A DNA stretch of 64,000 nucleotides from Larimichthys crocea (lineage: Eukaryota; Chordata; Actinopteri; Sciaenidae), in assembly GCF_000972845.2 (NCBI RefSeq), contig NC_040021.1, positions 11,250,908 to 11,314,907 of the forward strand, given 5' to 3'. The notes beneath the pieces were generated by a model that did no database searches, was not told the DNA's origin, and worked only from the letters and a program-made list of their open reading frames with translations. Shown one piece after another: positions 13,101 to 25,449 of the stretch (the first letter of the stretch is position 1; every line of letters starts with the position of its first letter). Made by a program: the position numbers and the translations under genes.

Positions 13101-14668
13101 TGTCCCCAGAGTGTCACATGCCCCCATAATAACTCTGTCAGGTCTGGATTTAGATCTTTGTAGCATTCAAGATCAATAGTTATACATGGAAAATGTACCA
13201 GAGATTGAGGTCCAAAAATATGACTGTATGTAAATTTCTTGAATTAATTTCTGCACCCCTGTAGCTATGATTAAATTGAAGAAATTAGATTGCAGAAACC
13301 CCGTTTGGCCTCATTTTTACTGTCTGAAAAACATCAGGTGAGTGATCCTCCATTTGTAACTGTTAAAGCATCTTCCCGGTGCAGCACCCTTGCCTTCAAA
13401 GCCAAATCTCCAAATCAGACCATACAGCTCGCCTGTGTCTTTAAAAAGTCAATCCTCTCAGGTTTCCAGGGCAAGTTTGGGATCAACACACTTTCAACCA
13501 CCCCAAATTACATAAAGCTGATGACAAATCAGTGTTTGGGGCTGAATACTGGACAGAGCAGAGAGGTAAGCAGCTGGTTAGTGTGTCTGCTGGGAAATGA
13601 TTGAATAATTCCACAGGTAGGTTAAAAATCTCCAGTTGCTGGACTCCAAGTGCAAGCTACCGCTAAGAAGATCATGGGATTTGATATTGAGTTTACTTGT
13701 CTCAAAAGAACTGGACAACAGGAACAAATATTTACTAAAAATTCTCATGTCAGCAAGCAAAAAGGCATTAATTAGACGCTTGCTACTTAAGAGAACCTCA
13801 CACCTTGAGCCAATGGAAAGGCATTATAAATAGCATACACAGCATGGAACGCTTAACGTTTAGTTTACGCTTACAGACGGAAAGGGGAAACGAATACTGG
13901 GCTAAATGAGATAAAGAGTTTGACAGGTGATATTGCATTAAACAGTTGTGAATGTGAATGACGGTGTATCATCCTGTGACAAACAGGTAGTTTTTAAAAG
14001 CAAAAACGTTGACCAAAGAATGTGAGGATGAGCTGCTTTTCTCTGTTTTGTAGTCATTGTAAATCAAATATCTTATCTGTGGTTATATATATTCAGGTTT
14101 TGCACAATTGATAAAAAAAAAAAGTATGGATTAAGATGGATAAGATTGTGCTCTGAGAAGTTGTGAAGGGCGTTTAATAGTTTAATTGAGGAAATAACTG
14201 TCAGTCAATCGATTAGAAAATGCTGAATCGAGCTGAAATAGCTGTATACTTGACTGGCTCAATGAGATGCATCTACTGTGAGATAAACCTGTGCTGTCTT
14301 TAAACAACATGCATCTGTTTCAACTGATAGAAACAGAGAACATTTGCATAACAAGTCTTATTTAAGAATTCGTCAACAAGGACTGCGGAGAATCCATCAG
14401 TATTTTCCCAAATAAATCAATTTCACAATAGGCCCTGTGTAGTCTCCTTAAGTAAGTAAGAGGATTGCTTTCTTTAAGTCTGGGATTGAAATGGAATACA
14501 TTGACATGGGGGCGGATCCCACCCACCCTCCCCCTGACTCTCCCACCCTACCCAGTCAAATCAAAGGTTTCAGCTGCTCTTTATTGATTAGATTTTAGAA
14601 TATGGGACTAGCTTCTCCCTTAGGTGCAGATGAGTAGCAGATGTTAATTATCCTGTGTGTGCATAAAT

Positions 14669-14693
14669 GTGTGTGTGTGTGTGTGTGTGTGTG
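14669..14693. repeat. (GT)n microsatellite
   Basis: About twelve GT units in intron 4, some 300 bases downstream (transcript sense) of exon 4. Confidence 0.93.
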
Positions 14694-14986
14694 AGGGTGT
14701 TTGTGTGTGTGCAACAGTGAGTGAACTACTTCAGTAATCTCATACTGTATTCATCTCAGCAGATTAAAGGAGAAATGTGGGTTTACAACACAAGACCTGT
14801 GAATCTGCATTTTACAAATCCAGTTACTAAAACCAACCCTGGTTAGATAATCTTTCTATTTGTTAGTAGTAATATTATTTATTAAATGCTCATTATTGTT
14901 GAAATGTCAAATGAATAAATAAACATATTCCAAAAGTCGTATTCCAAAAAATTAATTAATTCATCAGCAGCCGTGTGTCTCTCTAC

Positions 14987-15148
14987 CTGGGATATGTTTT
15001 GCCCAGCCAATGATGACCACCAGTTCGCGGTCGGCCAAGTCACACAGCGTGGTCAGGGCCTTGATGTCTCCATCGGGCATGGTGGGGTCAGGCATGGCAT
15101 AGATCTTCTCTGGCTCCACCACCAACAGATGGGAAACGATCTTTGTCA
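14987..15148 (-). CDS. esrrb: esrrb coding exon 4: start of the ligand-binding domain
   Basis: A 162-base exon encoding the end of L211 through P264 and the first base of G265. It opens [19 protein letters not shown] (residues 212-230), the usual ERR start of the ligand-binding domain, and continues through helix 3 ([25 protein letters not shown]). E252 aligns with the glutamate that contacts phenolic ligands in human ERR-gamma (E275 there). K259 in GWAKH is the helix-3 charge-clamp lysine conserved in nuclear receptors. [17 protein letters not shown] resembles ERR-gamma more than human ERR-beta. The acceptor is CTTTAG and the donor GTAGAG. The split leucine codon (T + TG) agrees with the previous exon. 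Confidence 0.96.
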
Positions 15149-15501
15149 CTAAAGGGAGGGAAGTACGGAGGCAGAGAGAGAAGAGAGAGAAATGTGTGAG
15201 ATTAATAGCTGACAGCAGATTTAAAAAAAAGAAGAAGAAAATAACAAAAACAAATAAATTATGAAATAAAACATGTGAAAAATGTTCATTTTTAGCACGT
15301 GATAATATAATACAAAGTCAATAAAAGCTGGCAGACAGACCTGGTGATAGCATAACTGAACATGGCAGAAATTTACAACATTCCTCAGATATTTTAAATG
15401 AATGCACTTCTAATTGCAATAAATAAGTCACAATATTTCTATAAATGTTACAAATTACTGTTTTGATATACGAGATAGAAAAACCAAACTATGTGACTCA
15501 C
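15149..15501 (-). other. esrrb: esrrb intron 3 (short)
   Basis: Only 353 bases, with donor GTGAGT at 15501 and acceptor CTTTAG ending at 15149. A+T-rich, with a purine-rich stretch (on the plus strand) near 15165-15195 and no repeats or exons that I can identify. It is far shorter than its neighbours, so exons 3 and 4 sit close together. Confidence 0.93.
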
Positions 15502-15612
15502 ATGGCTTTTTGGCTGGAGGGGGGATGGTGAGGCCGAGATAGGCGCTGTTCTCTGCGTCCAGCCTCCGTTTGTACTTCTGTCTCCCCCCTCTCACCCGGT
15601 CCAGACGTACAC
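15502..15612 (-). CDS. esrrb: esrrb coding exon 3: DNA-binding C-terminal extension and hinge
   Basis: A 111-base exon encoding the end of G174 through P210 and the first base of L211. It begins [16 protein letters not shown] (residues 175-190). The RGGRQ segment (181-185) is the C-terminal extension that in ERRs contacts the minor groove over the 5' TNA of the response element. The hinge then reads LDAENS followed by a short divergent piece and P-P-P-A-K-K-P. RRL (rather than RRI) and PPAKKP-L-T-K across the junction match ERR-beta better than ERR-gamma. The acceptor is TGCAG and the donor GTGAGT. The exon is too short to stand out as an open frame, but its phase joins both neighbours perfectly. 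Confidence 0.95.
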
Positions 15613-16379
15613 CTGCAAAAAAAAAATATATATAAAAATATATAACGTACAGGTATAAATGGCAGCTAAACTAAATGCACTTTGAAAACAATTTAGAAGA
15701 ATAAAATAAAGTAAAACTAATCTGAGCAAAGAGCTCCCATTTAACTGCATGTTCTGTTCGCTGGTTCATTTTTCCCCCTTTATCAATTAAATCTGACATC
15801 ATTAGATTTAGTGCCACTTTTATGTAATTGCATCTACTTATATAGCTACAACTACTTCTAATGATAACAGCCTTTTTGTGTATATTTTGCTGAGTCATAA
15901 ATCATTCTCAAGGACTTTAACGTTTTTATTATTTTTAAATTCATTATGACATACTCTGTACAATCAAAACAAAGAAGTATTTCTTCAGTAGCTTTTTTCT
16001 GAACTTGTATATAAAGCAAATCAATAAAGACTTTAGAATAATGTAGTAATTTATTCCTGTGTTAGTAACTGCATATGCAAATATTTTATAATTAGGACTA
16101 CTGAGTTGTATTTTTTTCTTTATTTTCTGACCTTTTAACTGAAGAGGGATTGTTCAATACCGCCTTGTTACAGATGTAAGCGTGTAAGTATCTAGTTAGT
16201 ATACAAACGGACGTATCTGGGATTATCTTGGAAGCCATCTCAGAGGACATCAGATGCACCTTATTTGCTGGATTTACACTCGTGTATTAAACGTTGTTTG
16301 AGCATCGAGGCAGAGCAAACAGATTTTTACATGGTCAAGTGGAATTGAGTCGTGTGAGATTTCCCAGTGACTCATATAA

Positions 16380-16410
16380 ATTCCTTTGATTCCCCTGGAA
16401 ACAAAGGAAT
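16380..16410. promoter_or_regulatory. Inverted pair of TCF/LEF-like motifs
   Basis: ATTCCTTTG (16380-16388) and CAAAGGAAT (16402-16410) form a 9-base inverted repeat. Both arms fit a TCF/LEF-type site (CCTTTGAT and AACAAAGG). It lies in a complex, repeat-free block of intron 2. Short motifs occur by chance, so this is only a candidate. Confidence 0.25.
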
Positions 16411-16981
16411 CCGATTAGGATGGTCTTTCAATTTCCTGACACCGACTATCCACTAACCTAATTACCCACCGTGCCCAGAGGGAGCTCATTCTTCCCAGCA
16501 AACACAGTGAGATCATTTTATGCCTGGCAGATTGAAGCTAAATCGAGAGCCCCTCTCCTAACACAGCTTTCCATTTGTACGCCTTAAAGTAATCAATAAG
16601 CCTTGCAAATAGACTTCTTGTTCTTTGAACACATGTGGATGCAGTTTTAATTAGTCAGTTAGGCAGCTAGGAAACTGGGTTTGCGATATATAGAGCTTTA
16701 GTTGTTGTTCTTACCATTACTCTTGGTTAAGGTAAATTTAAAATTATAAATTGTGCTTCAGGAAAGTGTGTGCATGTACTCCAGATATTAAATCAATTCA
16801 ATAGCTTCTCTCTATCTAATGACACACATGGGCCTAATAGAGAGATATGCAGTTAGTAAAGGCTTAGGGAGTAATACAAAAACATATTAAGCAGGTGTAT
16901 ATGCTAAATTCACTGCACCATAGACTTGTCAGACGGGCGAATTGTTGCTGGCTTTGTCCCTGACATCTACCACCTTCCTCT

Positions 16982-17011
16982 CACACACACAAACACACAC
17001 ACACACACACA
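16982..17011. repeat. (CA)n microsatellite, interrupted
   Basis: About fourteen CA units with one AA interruption, in intron 2. Confidence 0.93.
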
Positions 17012-17992
17012 GTTTTCCCTGCTGTGGGCTGCAGGGTCATGTGGCTGCAACAAGCGACAAGTGACCAAACAGCCGGAGTTAGAATTCCAAGATCCGCGGG
17101 GGCTGTTTGAACTGGAACATCCAACTGGCCCATAATTAATAGACGCTGACAAGAATTAAGAGCTCAGCGCTAACCAGTTTCAGTTTACAGCTTAGCGGCG
17201 CTGCAAACGACAGAGACCCAAAGCAGGAGGGCAGAGAGAATGACAGAAAGAAGAAGGGAAAAAAAGACTGAATAATGTTGAGGAAGGGGAGGGTTGGGGA
17301 ATAAGATAGAACAAGCTGCTGCTTTTTGGCTGAATGTATCAGTTTCTGCAAGATCTCTGTTTTTTTTTTCTTTTCTCTCACTTTTCCTTCTGTCTGTCTC
17401 TTTTTCTCTCGCTTTCAGCATCGGGTGTACATCTCCTCCCTGACAGCCCTGCCTGTCCCAGCCAGCGCCTGATCCGACCAGTGCGGGATTATCTCCTCCC
17501 CATGTGATACGGCACAGTACTGAGAATCTGACCACAACAAGACAGCTGGATGAGGCCCCTTGCAGAGGGGGCTGTGGAGGGGCGGAGGGGCGGTTTGTGT
17601 CATCGTCAGCGCCGCATTCCACACCTCAGGCCCAAAAACCACAGCAGCCTCTATGCTTCAAGACAATCGGGTTCGGCTTGGGTCTCGGAAGCGAGAGAGC
17701 CTGTGACATGGGGGCCAGGCGGGTGCACGGATCATCTTAAAAGCATCCAGATCCGTTTTTTATGGTTGCTGGCTCTTCATAAAGTGTGGCAGCCAAAATA
17801 TGGATGTAGGGGGTGAGGTGGGGTTATGGGGTAAGAGAGCATGGGGAATGGGTGATGGTAGAAGTGTGTGTGCTGAATGTTCTGTAAGATCATATATACA
17901 GTACAGTATAGTATGCTCATAACTTAGTGTAGACCATGAAAGAGGCGGCCTGAGACACAGAGATACAGTTGACAGTTCATCCTAGCTCTGTC

Positions 17993-18036
17993 TGTGTGTG
18001 TGTGTGTGTACATGTGTGTGTGTGTACATGTGTGTG
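17993..18036. repeat. (GT)n microsatellite with TACATG interruptions
   Basis: GT units interrupted twice by the palindrome-like TACATG, in intron 2. Confidence 0.9.
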
Positions 18037-21000
18037 GAAAGACGATGAGGCATGTTTGCATAGGAGCAATCTTTACGGCCACCTGACCCCGGCTTCCCTT
18101 TCACATTCAATATCTTTATTGACTTGTGCAACCTTAAAGCGCATTCCTGATTGAAGCGGCCGTGATTCCCTTTATGTGGCGGCCTCTGTGTGTTCGTGTC
18201 ATGTGGATTTATTTTGTTCTTTTATGTGTTTATTATTTACTCAGATGCTTATTCACTTAAACAAAGTAGTTGCCAAACCTCCACATAAAAAATCTTCTGG
18301 TGGGAAGATAATGAATCCTTTATTTTTTAAATCTTTTTGTTGGTTAAAGATGGTGAAATAAATACAATCCTATATTGTAATCCTATAAAACATCTACCAG
18401 ATGTTAAATTATGGCATGTAACTCCTCAACATTGTTAAAACCCTCAAATTTTCATACAAATCAGCATCCTCAATGGCTACGTGCCCGCACACTGAATAAA
18501 CAAAACTAGAAAAATGCAGAACAAATCAAACATTAATTAAGTGGAAAAAATAGTGCGCAATAAAAACTCCCCCAAGAACAAAAACTAGTCCAGATAATAA
18601 AACAAAAATAGAGATTTATTCAATCTATGCTACGGAGAACTGATTTCATCACACAAGTGCATGTGTCTCATACAATGTGTATCAAGATTGTGCGCCACTA
18701 TATGACCGTGTGCATGTGTGTGTGCGTACGTGTATCTCACGCAACTATTTTCAGCCCCTCACCTGTCAGAGGCGCTTCTTTCTAAAGAATGTGTCAGAAT
18801 TGGCTGGCTGGCTAACGCTGCCAAAGGGAGATTAGGAGCTCCCTATTTTAGCTGGGAAAAATCAGAGGGATGCAGCGTGCGGCCCCCCCCCTCCTACACA
18901 GTCGCTCACCCTTTACAAGGCACAGGGACCTTGTCCTTCTAGAGCTACTTCTGAGGGCTGAGTCTGCAAGCGTGCAAAGAGCTAAAGGCATCGGACAGCT
19001 TTTGTTTGATGGTACAGTCTGGGTGGGCTGCGGAGAGAGAGATGGAGGGTAAAGGAAAATTGTTACGGGACAACAGGAGGAAGGGGGGGGGGGCATATCA
19101 GGATGGCGTCCCACCTGCTCTAACCCCCCGATGGGCTGACAAGACAAAACCGGAGTTGTTCTCCCATAACCGTGCACGCTGGCATCGCTCTCTTTATCAT
19201 GTTTTACACTTTTCATAAATCTGAGCCGGCGTGTCCACAAGGGGTATTACTGTGAATTACTGAGCCACACTGACCACAAATGTGCCTGTAATCGAAAACA
19301 TCTGCGCGGCTGGAGACGACCCAGGTCGATTCAGGATCCCTGGTGTATTAGCGCAGCGGGCGTTTGGTTTGTGGTGTTCGCACAGAGGCAAAGACATAAA
19401 GGGGAAAAGGGTGCCACCAGGGGACATGTACCTCAAGGTCCGATTCCATGTCACTTGTCAGGGGTGATATACATTTGGCATGCGTGTACATGAATGTGTA
19501 TGTACGCTGTGTGAGTCGAGTGTGTGCGTATCGGAGGGTTGTAAAGAGGTCAGCGCTTCGCTAAATCCCCTTCTTCAGAGGAACACGTGTTAGCCTCCGT
19601 GTCTGATCTATCACCTGCCAGACAGTGAGGACAGGCCAACGCAGAGCCTCTGGGTGGGCGCTGACTCTCAGCTGCAGTCTGCCAGCTGTATCTGACACCC
19701 TAAAAAGCAAACAAGGCCTCATACATGTGCTGTTAGATAGACATGTTGGTGCTACAAGTGAAAAGCAAGAGGCAAGGGGTCAGAGGGCAGCCTGTATTTA
19801 CAGTTAAGTGGACACACGGGCAAAACTGAGTCTGGCTTTGTAGACGTATGCTGCTCAAATGTATCGGCTAAGACTTTAAAGGCACCCATACAGTATAGAC
19901 TTTTGCTATATCTTTATTTTGATGATGTAATCTTAGTGTATAGATTGGTTTCTGATCTAAGCCTATTGATTGGAAAGGGACCTGACAGTCTGTGATATTG
20001 GATATGGCTTTACTAATCTTTTGTGTATGTGGCCGGAGGAAAATAAGGCTGTAATGTTATCCCGGTAGCCACGTTCGCTCAGGAAAGACTGCTGATCCCT
20101 ATCTGTGGTCGGGCGAGGGCGAGACAGCGGTGTAGGTTGCCAAAATAGTCTGGCAGCTTGTATTCATCCACCACATTTACAGCGGGTCTCAGAAAATCCC
20201 CACAAGCAAAGAATACACCACAGAAACACAGAGCTAAACGCTAAAAAAAACGGCGAGCGTTGACTTCCAAAAAAGCAAAAGCTTGAAGTGGCTTTTCATT
20301 GAAATGGTTAAAATGTCAGAGACTCAGCAGGGGTTGAACGCCGCCGTTTTAACGGGACATACTTTTTAAAACATGCTAATTTGCCAACACGATGACGCGA
20401 TTACTCGATCAAAGATGAGCGCAGATTATCTTACGGCGCTACAACTACAAAAAAAACCTCAAAATAAATCTTCCATCGTCAGCAGAAAATAACAAGAGCG
20501 ACTCGAATCACAGTCACAAAAAAAAAAAAAATGCTAATTCAGTCCAGAAAATTCTTGCATCATTTAACACCATACAGTAATGCTATGGGGATATTAACGC
20601 TGCTATTAGCTGCGGGCACTGAGTCCTGGCAGTAGTGACTGACACCATACCTTCCGCGAGTTGTAATTACGTGAGAGTTTTTCCATTGGACCCGTGACCT
20701 TTTATCAGCCTCAGCTGGACATTTAAGGGGTCACTGAGCGAGGCTGGTTTCCTCAAACAGCCGTCTGCTGCTACCTTCCCACCAAGCTCATCCAAACACT
20801 CGGCTGTGGCAAAGCAGAGAAGCCGGATCTGCCTGTCATCTACACTATCTTATCCGTGAGTCTGTTTGATTTTCCTCGAAGATACAAGACATAAAATCCA
20901 TTTCTTGTTTCTCACATCCAAACTCTTGAGGAGGGATGGACTTCACACTCATGCAACTGCACCATGTTTATTCACTTTACACATCTTGCTTCAGCTGCTT

Positions 21001-23211
21001 CTTGCTAAAACTGTGTTGAGCTGCTTCACACACCTGAAGCCGCCAAAACCGGGCCTGGAGAACTTAAGTCAGCTGATTAGCGGCAGGTGTTACAGGGAGG
21101 AGGGGGTTTTTCCCTGCCCACCAATGGTGCTGGTCTATAATTGTAGCAGCTGGCACTTTATAATACAGGATGGCATGCTTAGAGCGGAGCTTAGAGGGTC
21201 CTTGTGGAAATATTAAGACACTTTTAGAACGACTGATCACATAAGTTCTCTTAACATCTTCTGCAGGGTGGGGCATTTCTTATTTCTTATGATGCTGCCG
21301 CACTGTAATAAGTAAAAAAAAAACAAAAAAACTTTGGGATGTCGTGAGGAAGTTTGTAATGTAATAAAGAATTTGTGAGGAAATATTTCTATGCTAATAG
21401 CGATAAGGCATGACATCTGCATTCATATTACACTATGTGATTATTCCTTTTCCATGACCAGCCCTCGGCCACTTGTGATCTTATTACATGAAGTAGGGCA
21501 AGCCGCTGTCCCCCACTGATTCCATGATCAAAGCCCCCACCCCGCCCCCAAGAGGTCACACCACGGCACTATGCCACGATTAAACGTCCTTTTCTCTTTT
21601 AATTGAATGCCATTACTTTCAGAGGATCACCTACTGTGCCACACGTCGCCGTGGCTGTGATGCCGTGTCTCAAGAGCGGCAGGCGGTGGAGGCTACGGCG
21701 TCAAATTCCCCCTCTTTCTCTCTCACGCGCACACAAATCGACTGTCCACAACAACGACTCAGCTCGGCCTGCCACAGAAAACACCCCGCCGTTTTTTTCC
21801 TCTAAGCACACGCTAATAGTTTCAGCTTTATTTCTGAAGCAATGCTGTTTTTTTTTTCTGGCTGAAAGTCAACGCCTCTGTGTGAGATATTCAGGCCGGG
21901 ATGAAGACATCAAGAGCGTGCGCGTGTATAAATAGTGCTGTTATGGCAATACAATGGATGACCCTTCTTTCTGAGATGAACAAACACAGTTACGTCAGTA
22001 CATAGTGAAGCTGTAGTGGAAGTGAACCAGGAGCCTGACATACAATCTTGTGTTACCAGCACAGATTGCAGTCGACTGCTGCTGGCTTCTATTATGAGAC
22101 GTGTTTGGTGCTGGCAGAACACAACAAAACTGTATGACCAAGGTTTTATTTTAGGAAATTTATGACTGTTGTGTCTCTAAGTGGATCCTATAAACAAATC
22201 CTGCTTTTTATGTTAGGATATATATCATACAATCAGTGCGGATGGCAGTGGGCTGAACTCCAGAACCTAACCTGCTGCAATTTGTCTCTAAACTGGGATA
22301 CAACGTTATTCTTAGTGAGTCTCTGGTCCTAACTTTGTCATCAGAGCTCAAATGATGTCCTATTAAATAAGTATTAAACACAGACACCGCTATAAAGCTA
22401 CTATTTCTCAACTAAATTAAGTGTTGCTATGGTGGATCTAAAGCAAGGTCTGCCTCTGTGGGTCCCCCTCAGACAAAATCAAGACAACCGTGCCTCATTC
22501 TGGCATTCTGAGCCTCAGTAATGACAAAAATAATATATTTATATAGATTTGATTTTGTCACACCTATTTATTTATTTCTTTTTTCTTACTTCTATTGGTA
22601 TTTGGTAATCATACTTTAACTGTTGGAAATAAACTTTCCATATTGCTTTGGGAGATGTAAACACAAGTATAAGAGGAATTTTATATTTTTTACATTTTTC
22701 ATTTACGTATTTATTTTTTATTAGAAGTAAACTAAGTACCCATGGATGTACAGCCAGCTCTCACTGCATTACCTCGACACTGAAGAAAACGTAACAAACG
22801 TGATCATTCTCAGGCAAGTTCTGGAGTGTCTGGAGTTCAGATTTATGGATATGATTTCCTTGGAGCGTGTAAGTCACACTAAATGTAAAAATGTGTGTAA
22901 CATTTTTTCATGCTCTGATTTGACCGCGTTATGACTCCAAGAAGGAGCACAATTTTCCGACACTAAATGTGTTGCTAAGAGTTTTAAAGTACCTCCATAA
23001 GCTGTGTGTCACAGACACTGCTGACAATCGGGTCACAATAACGTCCACACCGTAATAACCAACTTCCTGTTGTCCTTTCAGTATCTTTGCCTCATGTACA
23101 GTCTGAACACCCCTGATCTAAAGTAACTCTATGAAAAGAATATGTGCCATTGAAAAACATGACCTGAAATTCAACAAATAAATGACACATTGGCTTGCTT
23201 GCACATGACAC

Positions 23212-23638
23212 TGGGAATGCAACGATTTTAGATTTTAGTGGTGTGAATATAGTCTGAGGAAAAATTCAAGGTTAATGTTTGTAATGCATTAATTTATTTC
23301 ACAACACTATAGGTGTAGATATTATCACATAATATCAATATGTGCATATATCACACGATCATTTTTCTACTTGAGAAAACTGAGAACATCTTTTATGCAG
23401 ATGTTGTGACCTTGACGGGATCACCGGCCGTTTTGGCGAGCGTTAAATTTATTTAATGGTGCAATGCTCTTTTTTTTTTTGCTTTGTTACTGTTGATTTT
23501 GTGGCACTGAAAGACTCTTAACACCACCGCTACTTTGTTGATTGTAAGTGACAGAAACACTCGGTGTAGCTGACGCTTTACGGTTACAACACGTGATGTT
23601 TTAAACTGAGGTTAATAGTGAAATCGTTGCACCCCTTC
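23212..23638. mobile_element. Candidate hAT-type MITE remnant
   Basis: The left end GGGAATGCAACGATTT (from 23213) and the right end AAATCGTTGCACCCCTT (23621-23637) are near-complementary terminal inverted repeats sharing TGCAACGATTT. The roughly 425 bases between them are A+T-rich and non-coding. Ends of the type GGGNTGCAACG are typical of non-autonomous hAT elements in fish genomes. I cannot see a clean 8-base target duplication, so this is likely an old copy. It has no transposase. Confidence 0.5.
23407..23415 (-). promoter_or_regulatory. ERR-type response element half-site (TCAAGGTCA)
   Basis: TGACCTTGA on the plus strand reads TCAAGGTCA on the minus strand, the optimal ERR monomer site. 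It lies in intron 2, within the candidate MITE. About two TNAAGGTCA matches are expected by chance in 64 kb on both strands and I find three (also 32275-32283 and 33231-33239), so there is no enrichment. Confidence 0.2.
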
Positions 23639-24785
23639 TCGACAAAGCCACTAGTGTTAAGGGTTATACTGTCACAATACCGTGCATAATTTATGCAAGA
23701 AAAATAGCTTTTGTGTATAAAATATCAGTGCACACTAAATATTAACATGGACATAGTGATGTTAGTGACAAATGTTGGCAGTACCCCAGTTCAAATAGAA
23801 AATTAATTTTGTTACTTCACGTGCCATCTTTGATTTCATATAATGAATTTGAAGTTTTTTAATTCATTTTTATCTTTTTAAATCGTATCACTGCCATCTG
23901 TGGTGTTACAAACTAAATATAAGAAATATGCTCCGAAGGACTTATAGAAAATTCATCAAATGGCTAAATTTGATATATTTGGTGACACAGACAAAACAGA
24001 AATTGTATTAAAAATGGGTTATAATTTCATCAGGCTTCTGGTTGCATAAAAGGGAGCCAATTGCCTACTGTACAGTCTCAATTCAGCACTAGGTATTATA
24101 ATACTCCCTACAAAAGCATAACTCAGGGTGGAATAGTTCTTCTAGCTAAACACACAAATGCAAAATAACAAACAAACAAAAAGAAGCCCTCTTTCCTTGG
24201 AAAAAAGAAGGAAAAAAGAAAAAGAAAAATCTATCGGCTAGATTTTCCCTCTGTACTCCCAAAGGTCTCGCAGTGGAGGAGAAACAACACATGCAGGAAG
24301 TGAGGTGGGATGTTCGGAAAGCATTTAGTGGATCAATATGCCAGGCAAGAGAGGGGAAGGGAGGCAGACAGACAGAGAGGGTGAGAGAGAGAGGGGGTGA
24401 GGGAGAGAGACACCCAGAGCCCAGGGGAGAGGGAAGTCTTGAGGGAACAGCCTGTGCTTTTCAAGAGTACTGTTACACTTCTCAGTCAGTCTTGGTAGGA
24501 ACATCCAACTCAGCAGCTTTTTCCACCCGTCTGAGTTAAACACGCGGCAGCGTGAGGAGCGGTAAGTGAGGCTTGTGGGTGATGTCACTGGTGTCTCCCC
24601 GAGGCCACGGTCGGCTTTAATATCTGATCACTGACCAGTCTGTGAGACTGTTAAACTGTATTAGATTCCCTGGCATGAGACAACTGTCTAGGCTTCAAAT
24701 TTTGATCCTTACTCAAGATAGAGATAGAGCCTTTCCTTCTTCATTACAATACACAGTGTCACCCTGAACACCTGGCTTTTATTTC

Positions 24786-25004
24786 TTAAAACCTTTTTTT
24801 TATTTCGAAATATACATTTTTTTGGCCTTTCAAGCTTTATTTTGATAGAAACAGCTGAAGAGCGACAGGAAATGCAGGCAGAGACGGGAAAGAACCACAG
24901 GTCGGATTTGAACCCTGGGCCTCTGCAGCAAGGACTGAGCCTTCGCACATGGGGCGGTGGCTCTACCAACCGAGCTAAACACCGCCCCTTTATTAAAACC
25001 TTTT
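24786..25004 (-). mobile_element. tRNA-derived SINE with 12-base target-site duplication
   Basis: The element reads on the minus strand from about 24992 to 24798. It has a tRNA-like head with an A box TAGCTCGGTTGG (24977-24966) and a B box GGTTCAAATCC (24914-24904), spaced as in a type 2 RNA polymerase III promoter. The 3' part ends with TCAAAATAAAGCTTGAAAGG and an A-rich run. The direct repeat TTAAAACCTTTT flanks it at 24786-24797 and 24993-25004, consistent with target-primed insertion. It is non-coding and depends on a partner LINE. The head is too diverged for a functional tRNA. It sits in esrrb intron 2 in the same sense as the gene. Confidence 0.85.
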
Positions 25005-25449
25005 ATTCTAAACTCACTATGAGCTAAATACAGATATTTTAAACTAACCACTTAACAGGTTTAAAAATGTTTAATCACACAAGTCCCACACAACAGCTTA
25101 ATTATTTAAATTAGAATAAAACACACAAGCAAGAAGAATGAGAACAACAATATTCAACAATATTTTTTTTGCCTTTTTCAATGTTGGTTTTATGTTAATG
25201 TTCTTTAATTCATTATTTTCTTGAATTGTTGAGACCAATGAGCCCTGTTTAAAACCCATTAAAGCTAACAATTGTGGTACAAAACTCCAAGATCTGATTT
25301 CTTTGCATTTTTTAAAATCCATATTAAGACCTGGAGACTGAATCATTGGGATGTTGTTTGTTTTAACTGATGTTGATGAATTTATGGCTTTTACCGTAGA
25401 TCTTTTGCGCCGCTCTGTGTCTTGTATCTGTTTTTAATTTGACTTGTTC

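Larger units (their letters stand above)
8885..14986 (-). other. esrrb: esrrb intron 4
   Basis: About 6.1 kb, donor GTAGAG at 14986 and acceptor CTGCAG ending at 8885. Mostly A+T-rich unique-looking sequence with a short CA tract (10153-10173) and a GT tract (14669-14693). Open frames here of up to about 100 codons (for example 13290-13604) have no recognisable domain, no flanking exon structure and no family resemblance, so I treat them as chance. Confidence 0.9.

Noticed and set aside
13290..13604. 104-codon plus-strand frame in intron 4
   Set aside because: No recognisable domain. Antisense to the gene and isolated.
17556..17597. Possible G-quadruplex in the G-rich block of intron 2
   Set aside because: Only three G-runs of three or more are present within range, so the usual four-run pattern is not met.
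17185..17816. Overlapping open frames of up to 145 codons on both strands in a G+C-richer block
   Set aside because: No domain or family resemblance. Low-complexity composition and long frames on both strands reflect few A+T-rich stops. They lie within esrrb intron 2.
23085..23120. hAT-like end AACACCCCTGA
   Set aside because: The sequence resembles a terminal repeat (reverse complement CAGGGGTGTT), but I found no matching opposite end within a reasonable distance.
24904..24988. Possible tRNA gene on the minus strand (A and B boxes present)
   Set aside because: The element continues into a SINE body with an A-rich tail and target duplication, and the cloverleaf is not maintained. Scored as a SINE instead.
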